Notes under the pieces: model-generated
Databases searched by the model: none
Told to the model about the DNA's origin: nothing
Seen by the model: only the letters and a program-made list of their open reading frames with translations
From: Kumtagia sp963820075
GTDB taxonomy: Bacteria; Pseudomonadota; Alphaproteobacteria; Rhizobiales; Rhizobiaceae
Direction of reading: 5' to 3'
Length of the DNA: 64,000 nucleotides
NCBI GenBank assembly: GCA_963820075.1
Contig: CAWFYS010000012.1
Location: 310,001-374,000, forward strand
Shown here: piece by piece, positions 37,365 to 47,234 of the stretch
How the letters are laid out: the number at the start of each line of letters is the position of its first letter
Numbering within the stretch: the stretch's first letter is position 1
Program-made: the position numbers and the translations under genes

Positions 37365-38567
37365 ATGGCCACAGTATCGAGCCGGATGCTCGCCACTGGC
37401 GAGGAGATGCGTGCGGTAATCGCCTTTGCGCAGCGTGTCTTGGAAGGTGGCGGCCTCGGCCCGGATGCCTGCGACTTCATGTTTGGCAATCCCCAAGAAC
37501 CGCCACTCAGCGGACTGGTCGAGGCGCTCGTCCGCCATGCCGAGCCGCGCGACGTCCACTGGTTCGGCTATCAGAAGCATGATCCCTCAGCGCGCGAGGC
37601 GGTCGCCCGTTCGCTTGATCGATCGCGCGGACGAAGCCACGAGCCGGCGGACGTAGCCATTACCGCCGGTGGGTTCGGCGCGATCGCCGCCGCGCTATTG
37701 GCCGTGCTCGAGATTGGCGAGGAGGTGATCTACCCGCGCCCGGGCTGGTTCAGCTACGGTGCGCTGGTTCGCGGTGCGGCCGGCACGCCCGTTCCGGTGG
37801 ACCTGGTGCCAGAGACCTTCGACATCGACCTCGATGCCATTGCCGCGGCGATCGGGCCGCGCACGAGGATCGTTGTGGTGAACACCCCCCACAATCCCAC
37901 AGGCCGGATTTATCCGCGCGCCCAGCTCGATGCGCTTGCCCGAATACTCACCGACGCCTCGGAGCGCTACGGCAAGGTTGTTTATCTGCTCGCCGACGAG
38001 CCCTACGCACGGCTCGTTTTCGACGGGCACACGCATGTGAGCCCCGCCGAGAGCTATCCCTACACGCTCATCGCCTACTCCTTCGGCAAGACTCTGCTTG
38101 CCCCCGGTGAGCGGCTTGGCTGGTTGGCGCTGGGGCCGGACATGCCCGAGGCGGATCGCGCCGCGCTGCGGGAGGCCATCGATATTGCACAGATTTCGCA
38201 CGGATGGGCCTTCGCCGGACGAACCCTGCAGCGCGCATTGCCGGATCTCGAGGAACTGTGCATTGACGTCGCCGCCCTTCAGCGGCGGCGCGACCGCATG
38301 GTCGAGGGGTTGCGCGAGGCTGGTTACGACGTGCCCGTCCCCGAGGGGACCTTCTATCTCATTCCGCACGCGCCGATATCGGACGATGCCGCCTTCGCGG
38401 CGCGGCTGGCGGCGGAGGATGTCTGGGTCCTGCCCGGCAGCGTCACAGGACTGCCGGGCAGGCGAGTTAGCCTGACCGCGACCGACACCATGGTCGAGCG
38501 GGCGCGCGAGGATAGGCCGCGATCCGGGAGTCGCTGGGCTGCGAAAGGCTGCAAATGTGATCGTTAG
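37365..38567 (+). CDS. Class I/II pyridoxal-phosphate aminotransferase, extreme C-terminus frameshifted
   Basis: Fold type I aminotransferase, 400 residues as read. It has MFGNPQEPPLSGLVEALVRH, ITAGGFGAIAAALLAVLE, VVVNTPHNPTGRIYP, LLADEPYARLVFDG and the PLP lysine in AYSFGKTLLAPGERLGWLAL. The ATG at 37365 follows GGGGAGG by 7 nt. The last 20 residues look foreign. Adding one base near 38505-38518 gives AIRESLGCERLQM and a TGA at 38558-38560. The substrate amino acid cannot be named. Confidence 0.85.
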   Translation: MATVSSRMLATGEEMRAVIAFAQRVLEGGGLGPDACDFMFGNPQEPPLSGLVEALVRHAEPRDVHWFGYQKHDPSAREAVARSLDRSRGRSHEPADVAITAGGFGAIAAALLAVLEIGEEVIYPRPGWFSYGALVRGAAGTPVPVDLVPETFDIDLDAIAAAIGPRTRIVVVNTPHNPTGRIYPRAQLDALARILTDASERYGKVVYLLADEPYARLVFDGHTHVSPAESYPYTLIAYSFGKTLLAPGERLGWLALGPDMPEADRAALREAIDIAQISHGWAFAGRTLQRALPDLEELCIDVAALQRRRDRMVEGLREAGYDVPVPEGTFYLIPHAPISDDAAFAARLAAEDVWVLPGSVTGLPGRRVSLTATDTMVERAREDRPRSGSRWAAKGCKCDR

Positions 38568-38589
38568 TCATAGTTGGAGGCGCATAGCA

Positions 38590-38615
38590 GGCGGGCCCCC
38601 TTTCGGGAGCCCGCC
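38590..38615. terminator. Hairpin between the convergent aminotransferase and aglK genes
   Basis: GGCGGGC / GCCCGCC stem around a CCCCTTTCGGGA loop region that can pair further (CCC/GGG). It sits in the 70-bp gap between two convergent genes. It lacks a T run, so it is a candidate bidirectional terminator only. Confidence 0.5.
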
Positions 38616-38640
38616 GCAAAGGCGCCGGACGGGAGGAAAG

Positions 38641-39750
<1,110 letters not shown>

Positions 39751-39780
39751 GTTTTCCTCCGTTCAATTTCGTCGGCGCGG

Positions 39781-41451
39781 TCAGGCCATGCGCCCGAACC
39801 AGGCTTGATAGCTTCCGAGGCGGATCGTTTCGCCGTCGAGGGTTCCCGAGAATCCGTGTCCCGTCAACGCGTGGACCGTCCGTCCGTGCCCCAGCGTGAT
39901 AGTTGCCGGCTGCGACCCGAGATTGAAGGCGCAGACGATCTCCTCGTTGCCGTAGCGGCGAGTGAAGGCGACCGCGCTGCCGTCGGCCGCGAGAAAGGCG
40001 ATCTCGCCCTTGGCGAAAGCCGGATGGGCTTTGCGGAAGTCGAGAAAGCGGCGGTAGTGCTCCAGAATGGAAGCCTCGTCGCCTTCCTGGCGGTCAACCG
40101 CGAGATTCAGATGCTCCCGGGGCACGGGCAGCCACGGTTTCACGGGCGAGAAGCCGCCATTCGCCGCACCCGCCTCCCAGACCATGGGCGTGCGGCAACC
40201 GTCGCGGCCCTTGAATTCCGGCCAGAAGCGGATGCCGTAAGGATCCTGCAGATCCTCGAAGGCAAGATCGGCCTCCGTCAGACCGAGCTCCTCGCCCTGA
40301 TAGATGCAGACGGAGCCCCGCAGCGACATCAGGAGGGCCGAGATCACCTTGAGATAGGCGATGCGGTCGGCTTCGCCTTCGCCCCAGCGCGAGGCGTGGC
40401 GCTTCACGTCGTGGTTGGAGAATGCCCAGCATGCCCATCCGTCGGTCGCGACGCGGCCGAAATCCTCAACGACGGCGCGCACCTTGGCGGCGCTGATCCT
40501 GTCCGGCGCGAGGAAGTCGAAGGCGTAGCACATCTGCACGCGGTCGCCGCCGGCCGTGTAGTCGGCGACCACCTGGAGCCCGCGCTGCGAATCGCCAACC
40601 TCGCCGACGGCGGCGGCGGCGGGATATTCGTCGAGCAAGGCGCGGAAGCGGCGCAGGAAATCGAGGTTTTCCGGTCTGCTCTTGTCGTAGATGTGGTCCT
40701 GGTAATTGTACGGATTGACCGCCGGAGCCGTCTGGTCGTTTCTTTCCGAAGGCGGCAGCGCCGGATTGTCCTCCAGCCCCTCGCTGTGAAAATAGAAGTT
40801 GATGGTGTCTAGCCGGAAACCGTCGACGCCGCGCTCAAGCCAGAAGCGGGTGATGTCGAGCAGCGCATCCTGGACCTGGCCGTTGTGAAAGTTCAGATCA
40901 GGCTGTTCGGACAGGAAGTTGTGCATGAAATACTGCTGGCGGCGGGTGTCCCACTGCCAGGCGGAGCCGCCGAAGATCGACAGCCAATTGTTGGGCGGGG
41001 TGCCGTCCGGCTTGGCGTCGGCCCACACATACCAGTCGGCCTTGGCGTTGGTGCGGCTCGACCGGCTCTCCTTGAACCACGGATGCTCGTCGGAAGTGTG
41101 CGAGATCACCTCGTCGATCATCACCTTGAGGCCGAGCCGGTGCGCCTCGGCGACAAGGGCATCGAAATCGGCGAGCGTGCCGAACATCGGGTCGACGTCG
41201 CGATAGTCCGAAACGTCGTAGCCGAAGTCCTTCATCGGCGACTTGCAGAACGGCGAGATCCAGATCGCGTCGGCTCCAAGCCCGGCGATATGGGGCAGGC
41301 GGCCGATGATTCCCTTGAGGTCGCCGATGCCGTCCCCGTTCGAGTCCTGGTAGCTGCGTGGATAGATCTGATAGATCACCGCGCCGCGCCACCAGTCGCG
41401 ATCCGGCGCCGCGTCCGGGAGATCATCCACCTCGCGCGCTGCGTTCTGCAT
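39781..41451 (-). CDS. aglA: Alpha-glucosidase AglA (GH13)
   Basis: Cytosolic hydrolysis of imported alpha-glucosides (sucrose, maltose, trehalose type). The 556 residues have the GH13 regions IYQIYPRSYQDSNGDGIGDLKGI near the start, MIDEVISHTSDEHPWF, VDGFRLDTINFYFH with the nucleophile Asp, the acid/base Glu in AVGEVGD, and FSNHDVKRHASRWG. No signal peptide, consistent with an intracellular enzyme fed by the ABC transporter. It sits between the permease and ATPase genes, as in the rhizobial agl operon. Confidence 0.92.
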   Translation of the reverse strand: MQNAAREVDDLPDAAPDRDWWRGAVIYQIYPRSYQDSNGDGIGDLKGIIGRLPHIAGLGADAIWISPFCKSPMKDFGYDVSDYRDVDPMFGTLADFDALVAEAHRLGLKVMIDEVISHTSDEHPWFKESRSSRTNAKADWYVWADAKPDGTPPNNWLSIFGGSAWQWDTRRQQYFMHNFLSEQPDLNFHNGQVQDALLDITRFWLERGVDGFRLDTINFYFHSEGLEDNPALPPSERNDQTAPAVNPYNYQDHIYDKSRPENLDFLRRFRALLDEYPAAAAVGEVGDSQRGLQVVADYTAGGDRVQMCYAFDFLAPDRISAAKVRAVVEDFGRVATDGWACWAFSNHDVKRHASRWGEGEADRIAYLKVISALLMSLRGSVCIYQGEELGLTEADLAFEDLQDPYGIRFWPEFKGRDGCRTPMVWEAGAANGGFSPVKPWLPVPREHLNLAVDRQEGDEASILEHYRRFLDFRKAHPAFAKGEIAFLAADGSAVAFTRRYGNEEIVCAFNLGSQPATITLGHGRTVHALTGHGFSGTLDGETIRLGSYQAWFGRMA

Positions 41452-41454
41452 TTG

Positions 41455-42621
41455 TCAGCCTCCCTTCACCGAACCCGCAAGCAGGCCGCGGACGAAGTAG
41501 CGCTGCAGCGAGAAGAACACGATCAGCGGCACGATGATGGTGACGAAGGCCGAAGTCGTAAGGATTTCCCAGTCGCCGCCGCGCGAGCCGAGCAGCGCGT
41601 TGAGTTTGCCCGTAAGCACCAGTTGGTCGGAGCCCGAACCGAGGAACACCATGGCCACCAGAAGGTCGTTCCACACCCAGAGGAACTGGAAGATGGCGAA
41701 GGAGGCGAGCACCGGGAAAGACAGCGGCAGCACGATCTTGACGAAGATCTCGAAGTCGCTGGCGCCGTCGATGCGCGCCGATTCCATCAGTTCGCGGGGA
41801 AGGCCCGCCATGTAGCTTCGCAGCAGGTAGATGGCGAAAGGCAGGCCGAAGCCCGTATGCGCCAGCCAGATGCCGAGATAGGTTTTCGACGGCACGCCGA
41901 AGAAAGTGCCGACGCTGTTGTAGAGTTGCAGCAGCGGGATAAGCGCCATCTGCAGCGGCACCACCAAAAGGCCGATGATGACGGCGATGATCAGCGCGCG
42001 GCCGGGAAAGCGCATCCAGGCGAGCGCGTAGGCGGCGAAGGCGGCGATCATGATCGGAATGACGGTCGCCGGGATCGTAACCGTCAGCGAGTTGATGAAG
42101 GAGCGGCCGATGCCTTCCGAAAACAGCACGGTCTGGTAGTTCTCGGTGGTGAAGCGCGCCGGCGCCGAGGCGGCGAAATAGACGCGCTGGCCGCGATCGC
42201 CCTCGTAGGCGACGGGCGATGCAAGCGCGAAGCTGCCGTCGGCATTGACCTGAAGCGTCACGCCGTCCTTGAGTTCGGCGACGCTGCCCGCCGCAAACTC
42301 GGTGGGCGCCTGGGCGCGCAGGCCGAACGCCTGGATTTCGCGGTTGCCCGGCTCCGCGAACAGATTGCCCTCGATGACGAACTTGCCGTCCTTCTCGACC
42401 TGCGCGGAAGCCGGCGGCAGGCGGCCCGCCTCGGTTTGAACCGAACCGGCGAAGGACTTCCACCAGCCCGAGGCGATGATCTGGTCCTTGTCGCGCAAGG
42501 ACGAGACCAGGATGCCGAGCGTCGGGATCGTCCAGACGGCGACGAAGAAGAACACCGCGATGTGGACGCCGAAGCGGGCGAAGAAGGACTTGCCGGCGGA
42601 CTTGCCACTTGCCTGCGCCAT
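41455..42621 (-). CDS. aglG: Alpha-glucoside ABC transporter permease AglG
   Basis: CUT1 permease of the MalG type, 388 residues. An N-terminal membrane span (FGVHIAVFFFVAVWTIPTLGILV) is followed by a periplasmic stretch of about 100 residues (FVIEGNLFAEPGNREIQAFG), then five spans. The EAA loop is YMAGLPRELMESARIDGASDFEIFVKIVLP. The extra periplasmic domain is typical of AglG. It lies 2 bp after the aglF stop, and aglA follows directly. Confidence 0.92.
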   Translation of the reverse strand: MAQASGKSAGKSFFARFGVHIAVFFFVAVWTIPTLGILVSSLRDKDQIIASGWWKSFAGSVQTEAGRLPPASAQVEKDGKFVIEGNLFAEPGNREIQAFGLRAQAPTEFAAGSVAELKDGVTLQVNADGSFALASPVAYEGDRGQRVYFAASAPARFTTENYQTVLFSEGIGRSFINSLTVTIPATVIPIMIAAFAAYALAWMRFPGRALIIAVIIGLLVVPLQMALIPLLQLYNSVGTFFGVPSKTYLGIWLAHTGFGLPFAIYLLRSYMAGLPRELMESARIDGASDFEIFVKIVLPLSFPVLASFAIFQFLWVWNDLLVAMVFLGSGSDQLVLTGKLNALLGSRGGDWEILTTSAFVTIIVPLIVFFSLQRYFVRGLLAGSVKGG

Positions 42622-42622
42622 C

Positions 42623-43636
42623 TCAATGCCCTCCCGTTTCCTTGTTCGCCTGGCGGATGTTCCAGACCATGATCGGCAGAACCGCGATCATGATGATGAT
42701 CGCAATGGTGGCGCCGCGGCCGAAATCGCCGCCGCCGCGGAACATCCAGTCGAACATCAGGTTGGCGAGCACCTGGCTGTTCCACTGGCCGTTGGTCATT
42801 GTGAGCACGATGTCGAAGACCTTCAGCACCAGGATCGTGATCGTGGTCCACACGACCGCGATCGTGCCCCATATCTGCGGCACCATGATCTTCCAGAAGA
42901 TCTGGAACGGCGAGGCGCCGTCGATGACCGCCGCCTCGATGGTTTCCTCGGGAATGCCGCGCAGCGCCGCCGACAGGATCACCATGGCGAAGCCGGTCTG
43001 GATCCAGATGAGGATCACCATCAGGAAGAAGTTGTTCCAGAAGGGCAGCGAGATCCAGACTTGCGGGCTGCCGCCGAAGGCCTGGACAATGGCATTGAGC
43101 AGGCCGATCTGCACCTGGCCTTCGCCGCGATACTCGTAGATGAACTTCCAGATGACGCTGGCGCCGACGAAGGAGATGGCCAGCGGCAGGAAGATCAGGC
43201 TTTTTGCGATCGTGCCCCACCAGATCTTGTCGGTCAGAACGGCGATCACCAGGCCGAGGAAGGTGCAGGCGGCCGGCACGACCAGGAGCCACATCAGATT
43301 GTTGAGGATGGAGTTGCGGAACTCCCTGTCTCCGAAGGCCCAGGCGTAGTTGCCGAAGCCCACGAAATTCTCGCCGGTGCGGTCGTGGAAGGAGAGATAG
43401 AGCGTCTGGATGACGGGATAGATCAGATACACGATCAGGATGAGCATGGCCGGACCTATGAACAGCCAGGGCCGGATCATTCCCTGCCGGCGCAGATTGT
43501 CCACGGCGGCGCCGCCGCTGACGCCGCGCGACGGAAAGACAAGGTCGAGCGCTCTGTTGGCGCACCAGAAATAGGCGACGCAACCGCCGACACCGATAAA
43601 GATCACGAGAATGGCCGAGAAGATCTGACCAGCCAT
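42623..43636 (-). CDS. aglF: Alpha-glucoside ABC transporter permease AglF
   Basis: CUT1 permease of the MalF type, 337 residues, with predicted spans at the N-terminus (FSAILVIFIGVGGCVAYFW) and beyond. The EAA loop is RGIPEETIEAAVIDGASPFQIFWKIMVP, which docks on the AglK ATPase. It heads the inner-membrane part of the operon. A 230-bp gap with a hairpin separates it from aglE. Confidence 0.92.
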   Translation of the reverse strand: MAGQIFSAILVIFIGVGGCVAYFWCANRALDLVFPSRGVSGGAAVDNLRRQGMIRPWLFIGPAMLILIVYLIYPVIQTLYLSFHDRTGENFVGFGNYAWAFGDREFRNSILNNLMWLLVVPAACTFLGLVIAVLTDKIWWGTIAKSLIFLPLAISFVGASVIWKFIYEYRGEGQVQIGLLNAIVQAFGGSPQVWISLPFWNNFFLMVILIWIQTGFAMVILSAALRGIPEETIEAAVIDGASPFQIFWKIMVPQIWGTIAVVWTTITILVLKVFDIVLTMTNGQWNSQVLANLMFDWMFRGGGDFGRGATIAIIIMIAVLPIMVWNIRQANKETGGH

Positions 43637-43683
43637 GGGTTCCTCTCCCTTTTGAGGACCGAGCGCCTCAATGCCTGATACCC

Positions 43684-43708
43684 GCCCGGCTTTCCCTATT
43701 GGCCGGGC
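43684..43708 (-). promoter_or_regulatory. Intercistronic hairpin between aglE and aglF
   Basis: GCCCGGC and GCCGGGC arms around an 11-nt loop, in the 234-bp gap after aglE. Such hairpins often protect the binding-protein message and lower expression of the permease genes; that role is inferred. Confidence 0.5.
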
Positions 43709-43870
43709 AAGAAGACTTGCCTCCCTTGCCGCCTCTCTTCAATCGCCTGAAATGCTCGCGCCGAGGACCACGCTCCCAACGGGACGCCCGGGCGATGCGA
43801 AGGCCGATCAAGAGGGCCGCGCCGGTCCGGGCACCAGGTCCGAACCGGAATGGGAGACCGTGAAGGCCTG

Positions 43871-45226
43871 CTACTTGATGGCGTCCCAGCTTTTCTGGAT
43901 GTTGGCCGCGACGTCAGCGGCGGGCTTGCCGCCGACCAGGTCGATCATTCCGGTCCAGAAGGCGCCGGCGCCGATCTTGCCCGGCATCAGGTCAGACCCG
44001 TCGAAGCGGAAGGTCGAGGCGTTGACGAGAATCTCGCCCTGTTTCCTCAACTGGTCGTTGGCGTAGGCCTCGGCATTGGCCGTCTTGAGCGCCGTGAGCA
44101 GGCCGGACTGGGCCATCCAGATTTCGTGGGCGAGCGGCATCTTGAGGAAGTTGATGAACTCGCGCGCCGCCTTCGAATCCTTGGTGATCGCGACCAGCGT
44201 ACCGGCGCCCAGAACGGGAGCGCCGAGTTCAGGCTTGGCGGCAAAGGGCGGCAGATAGAAGAAGTCGGCGTCCTCGCCCAGCTTGGTGCCTTCAGGGAAG
44301 AAGGAGGAGATGAACGATGCCTGGCGATGCAGGTAGCATTTCGGCGGGATGCCGAAGAGCCCCTTGGGGCTGTCGCGGAAGTCGGTCGCGGCGACCGCCG
44401 CCCTGCCTCCGTCAACGAATTTGTCATTGGTGGCGACGTCGGCGAAGATCTGCAGAGCGTTGACCACGGCGGGATCGTTGAAGGGGATCGCGTTCGTCGT
44501 CCACTTGTCATAGACTTCCGGCGGCTGGGTGCGCAGCATGATGTCCTCGACCCAGTCGGTCGCCGGCCAGCCGGTGGCGCCGCCGGAGCCCAGCCCGATG
44601 CACCACGGCACGCCGCCATCGGCCACGATCTGCTCGGACAGCTTCATCATGTCTTCCCAGGTCTTGGGAACTTCGTAGCCGGCCTCCTCGAAATTCTCCG
44701 GCACGTACCACACCAGGGACTTCAGGTCCGCCTTGTAGGGAAATGCGAAAAACTTCGACGTGCCGTCCTTGTCCTTGTAGCTGCCGAGATCGACCCAGGA
44801 CTGGCCGGCGCCGTAATTGTCCTTGATGAAGGCCGCAACCTCGTCGCCGAGCGGCATGAGGAGGCCCTTGGACGCCAGATCCTGGAGCAGGCCCGGCTGC
44901 GGGAGGATCGCGATATTGGGCGGGCTGCCGGCCTGCGTGTCGATGACGATCTGCTGCTCGTAATTCTCGGACGAGGAATAGTTGATCGTCACCCCGGTCG
45001 CCGCGATGAAATATTCGAGCACGCTGCGCACCAGCGCCTCGTCTTCGCCGCGCCATGGGCCGAAGATCGACAGGGTTTCGCCCTTCAGGTCGACCTTCTT
45101 AAGGTCGTCGAAGTTTGACCAGGTGAAGCGCGCATCCTCGCCGGGCGCGAATTTCAGCTCGGCCGAAGCCGGCCAACTCAGCGCGAGCGCCGTCAGCGCG
45201 ACGCCGAGAAACAAACCTTTCCTCAT
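43871..45226 (-). CDS. aglE: Alpha-glucoside ABC transporter substrate-binding protein AglE
   Basis: Periplasmic solute-binding protein of the SBP_bac_1 family, 451 residues. Signal peptide MRKGLFLGVALTALALSWPASA, then LSIFGPWRGEDEALVRSVLEYF, VPWCIGLGSGGATGWPATDW and FFAFPYKADLKSLVWYVPENF. The ATG at 45226 has AGGGAGG before it; the upstream open frame is not coding. It is first in the operon and divergent from aglR, with palindromic operators between the two genes. Confidence 0.93.
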   Translation of the reverse strand: MRKGLFLGVALTALALSWPASAELKFAPGEDARFTWSNFDDLKKVDLKGETLSIFGPWRGEDEALVRSVLEYFIAATGVTINYSSSENYEQQIVIDTQAGSPPNIAILPQPGLLQDLASKGLLMPLGDEVAAFIKDNYGAGQSWVDLGSYKDKDGTSKFFAFPYKADLKSLVWYVPENFEEAGYEVPKTWEDMMKLSEQIVADGGVPWCIGLGSGGATGWPATDWVEDIMLRTQPPEVYDKWTTNAIPFNDPAVVNALQIFADVATNDKFVDGGRAAVAATDFRDSPKGLFGIPPKCYLHRQASFISSFFPEGTKLGEDADFFYLPPFAAKPELGAPVLGAGTLVAITKDSKAAREFINFLKMPLAHEIWMAQSGLLTALKTANAEAYANDQLRKQGEILVNASTFRFDGSDLMPGKIGAGAFWTGMIDLVGGKPAADVAANIQKSWDAIK

Positions 45227-45350
45227 CGGATATCCTCCCTGCCGATTAATGATCGACGGAACCTCCATTCCGTCCCGCCCGAGCCACCCTGAACCGCTCA
45301 CGCGACCGAGTCCACCCTGTTTGGCGGGATCCCGGTTCTGCACGCGATTT

Positions 45351-45364
45351 CCAAAGCGCTTTGG
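45351..45364. promoter_or_regulatory. LacI-type operator near aglE
   Basis: Perfect 14-bp palindrome CCAAAGCGCTTTGG with the central CG typical of LacI-family sites. It lies 125 bp upstream of the aglE start. Confidence 0.75.
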
Positions 45365-45561
45365 CGAATGCCGAACTTGACTATGCCGGCGCGCGAATGT
45401 CAAGAGGCACAATCCATCAATCGATTTAGTCCGTCGATTTTTTGCGTTGCAGCAAGGTATTGCGGCGTCGCAATGCAATTTTTCCTTCAATCTGGCGAAT
45501 GGCGCACCTAAGCTAGGGCGCGTTGCTTTGTCTGCCCCCGTGCTTGGAAATCCGCACTTTT

Positions 45562-45575
45562 TTAAAGCGCTTTGA
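45562..45575. promoter_or_regulatory. LacI-type operator near aglR
   Basis: TTAAAGCGCTTTGA shares the 10-bp core AAAGCGCTTT with the site at 45351. It lies 16 bp before the aglR start, so autoregulation by AglR is likely. The two sites are about 211 bp apart, near 20 helical turns, which would suit looping. Confidence 0.75.
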
Positions 45576-45590
45576 CGATGGTGTGCGCCG

Positions 45591-46610
45591 ATGAACCTGA
45601 AGCAGCTCGCCCTGATGCTCGACCTGTCGCAGACGACCGTGAGCCGTGCGCTGAACGGCTATCCGGAGGTCAACGAGGACACGCGGCGGCGGGTGATGGA
45701 TGCCGCCAAGCGTCATGGCTACCGGCCGAACCCAAGCGCCCGGCGTCTGGCCACCGGCAAGGCGGGCATGATCGGGCATGTGATGCCGACGGGCGCCTCC
45801 GTCGACATCGACCCGCATTTCGTCGAGTTCCTTTCCGGTCTGGGCGACTATGCGCGATCCCACGAGCTCGACCTCGTGCTTTCCCCGGCGGAAGCCGGCG
45901 ACGAGGAGACCACCTACCGTCGCGTCGCCGCCAACAAGCAGGTGGACGCCGTCTATGTTTCGGCACCGCGGCCGAAGGACCGGCGCATCATTCTGCTTCA
46001 GCAGCTAGGGCTGCCCTATCTGGTGCATGGCCGCTCGGAGGGGCTCGACTTTCCTTATTCCCATATGGACATCGACAATGAAGGCGCCTTCAGCGAGGCG
46101 GGGCGATTGCTCGTCCAGCTCGGCCACGGGCGCATCGCCCTGATCAACGGCGACGACACGCAGACCTTCGCCATTTTTCGTGAGCGCGGCGTGCGGCGGG
46201 CTTTGGCGGCCGGCGGCATCGATCTGGCGCCGTCGATGATCCGGTCGCTGCCTATGACGGAGGAAAACGGATTTCGCGCGGCGCGCGGCCTGCTTGAGCA
46301 GGACGCGGCGCCGACGGCGATCGTCTGCTCAAGCCTGATCATGGCGCTCGGCGTGGTACGTGCCATACGCGACCTTGGATTGGAAGTTCCGAGGGATGTG
46401 TCGCTGGTTGCCCATGACGACGTTTTCCCCTGGCTTCGGCCGGAGAACTTTCCCGTCCCCTTGTCGACCACCCGCTCCTCGATTCGTGCCGCGGGCGCGC
46501 GGATCGCGGAGCGCCTCGCGGCGCGCATCTCGGGCCTGGAGGACGGGACGCGCGGCGAGGTCTGGCCGGTCGATCTTGTGGTGCGGGGCTCGGTGGCGGG
46601 GGCGCCTTAG
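45591..46610 (+). CDS. aglR: LacI family repressor AglR
   Basis: 339 residues. N-terminal helix-turn-helix MNLKQLALMLDLSQTTVSRAL and the hinge helix YRPNPSARRLATGKAGMIG. The sugar-binding domain has YSHMDIDNEGAFSEAGRLLV, ALINGDDTQTFAIFRERGV and VSLVAHDDVFPWLRPENF. It is divergent from aglEFGAK. The two AAAGCGCTTT palindromes in the intergenic gap fit LacI-family DNA binding, so it probably represses agl genes until an alpha-glucoside is present. Confidence 0.92.
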   Translation: MNLKQLALMLDLSQTTVSRALNGYPEVNEDTRRRVMDAAKRHGYRPNPSARRLATGKAGMIGHVMPTGASVDIDPHFVEFLSGLGDYARSHELDLVLSPAEAGDEETTYRRVAANKQVDAVYVSAPRPKDRRIILLQQLGLPYLVHGRSEGLDFPYSHMDIDNEGAFSEAGRLLVQLGHGRIALINGDDTQTFAIFRERGVRRALAAGGIDLAPSMIRSLPMTEENGFRAARGLLEQDAAPTAIVCSSLIMALGVVRAIRDLGLEVPRDVSLVAHDDVFPWLRPENFPVPLSTTRSSIRAAGARIAERLAARISGLEDGTRGEVWPVDLVVRGSVAGAP

Positions 46611-46673
46611 GGCATCGCGCCGAATGGTGCGACCCGCTTCGGCAAATCGATGCGGAGCAGCATATCGACCGAA

Positions 46674-46976
46674 TCAGCGGTGCAGCGTCGAGGCGATCGG
46701 TGGGCTCGGTGCGGCACTCGGGTCGGCGATGAACTGCCGGCGCGCGAGGATGCCGGTAATTCTTGCAAAGCTCTCAAGTGCCTTGCGCGCGTCGTCCACT
46801 TTCATGGCTCCGGCCAGCGCCGCCTCGCAGCCCTTTTTCGCGCAGGTATAGACAGGACCCCGACGCGCCGCGGGCCAGTCGTCGAGGAACCGGATTGCCT
46901 CCTGCAAAGTATCGATTTCGACCACAACACCTTCGACGCGCAGCCGCAACGGCGCACGGAAAGACTTTGTGTCCAT
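46674..46976 (-). CDS. DUF982 family protein
   Basis: 100-residue protein, APLRLRVEGVVVEIDTLQEAI and FLDDWPAARRGPVYTCAKKGCEAALAG, fitting the rhizobial DUF982 family (short proteins of unknown function, often many paralogues). GGAGG lies 6 nt before the ATG at 46976. It stands alone between aglR and repeat A5. Confidence 0.78.
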   Translation of the reverse strand: MDTKSFRAPLRLRVEGVVVEIDTLQEAIRFLDDWPAARRGPVYTCAKKGCEAALAGAMKVDDARKALESFARITGILARRQFIADPSAAPSPPIASTLHR

Positions 46977-47130
46977 TAGGAACCTCCACGTATTTGGGGG
47001 GTGAATTGCCTTAAAACGCGTATCTGGCAAAATCGTTCCGCCGACTGCCATAGCACAATTTTCCGCCCTCTGGACAGTTATTCAATGGGCAGGCAGCGGC
47101 CAAATTCCAAGCCGCCGGGGCGAAGTCGCC

Positions 47131-47234
47131 TAAGCAGGTTCCGGAAAAGTGTGTCACGGTTTTCCGAAAGAAACCTGCGATAAAACAAGAGGCTATGCAG
47201 GCGAAGCGCGGGCGAAGCCACGCAAGTCTGCTTA
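47131..47234. repeat. Family A element, copy A5
   Basis: Full 102-bp unit from TAAGCAGGTTCCGG to GTCTGCTTA. Its right edge provides the TAA stop of the GntR gene on the minus strand. Deleting one unit leaves GGC TAG, still a stop. Confidence 0.88.

Noticed and set aside
19373..38567. Genomic island carrying the catabolic genes
   Set aside because: No integrase, transposase, tRNA or direct-repeat border was found, and base use looks like the rest by eye.
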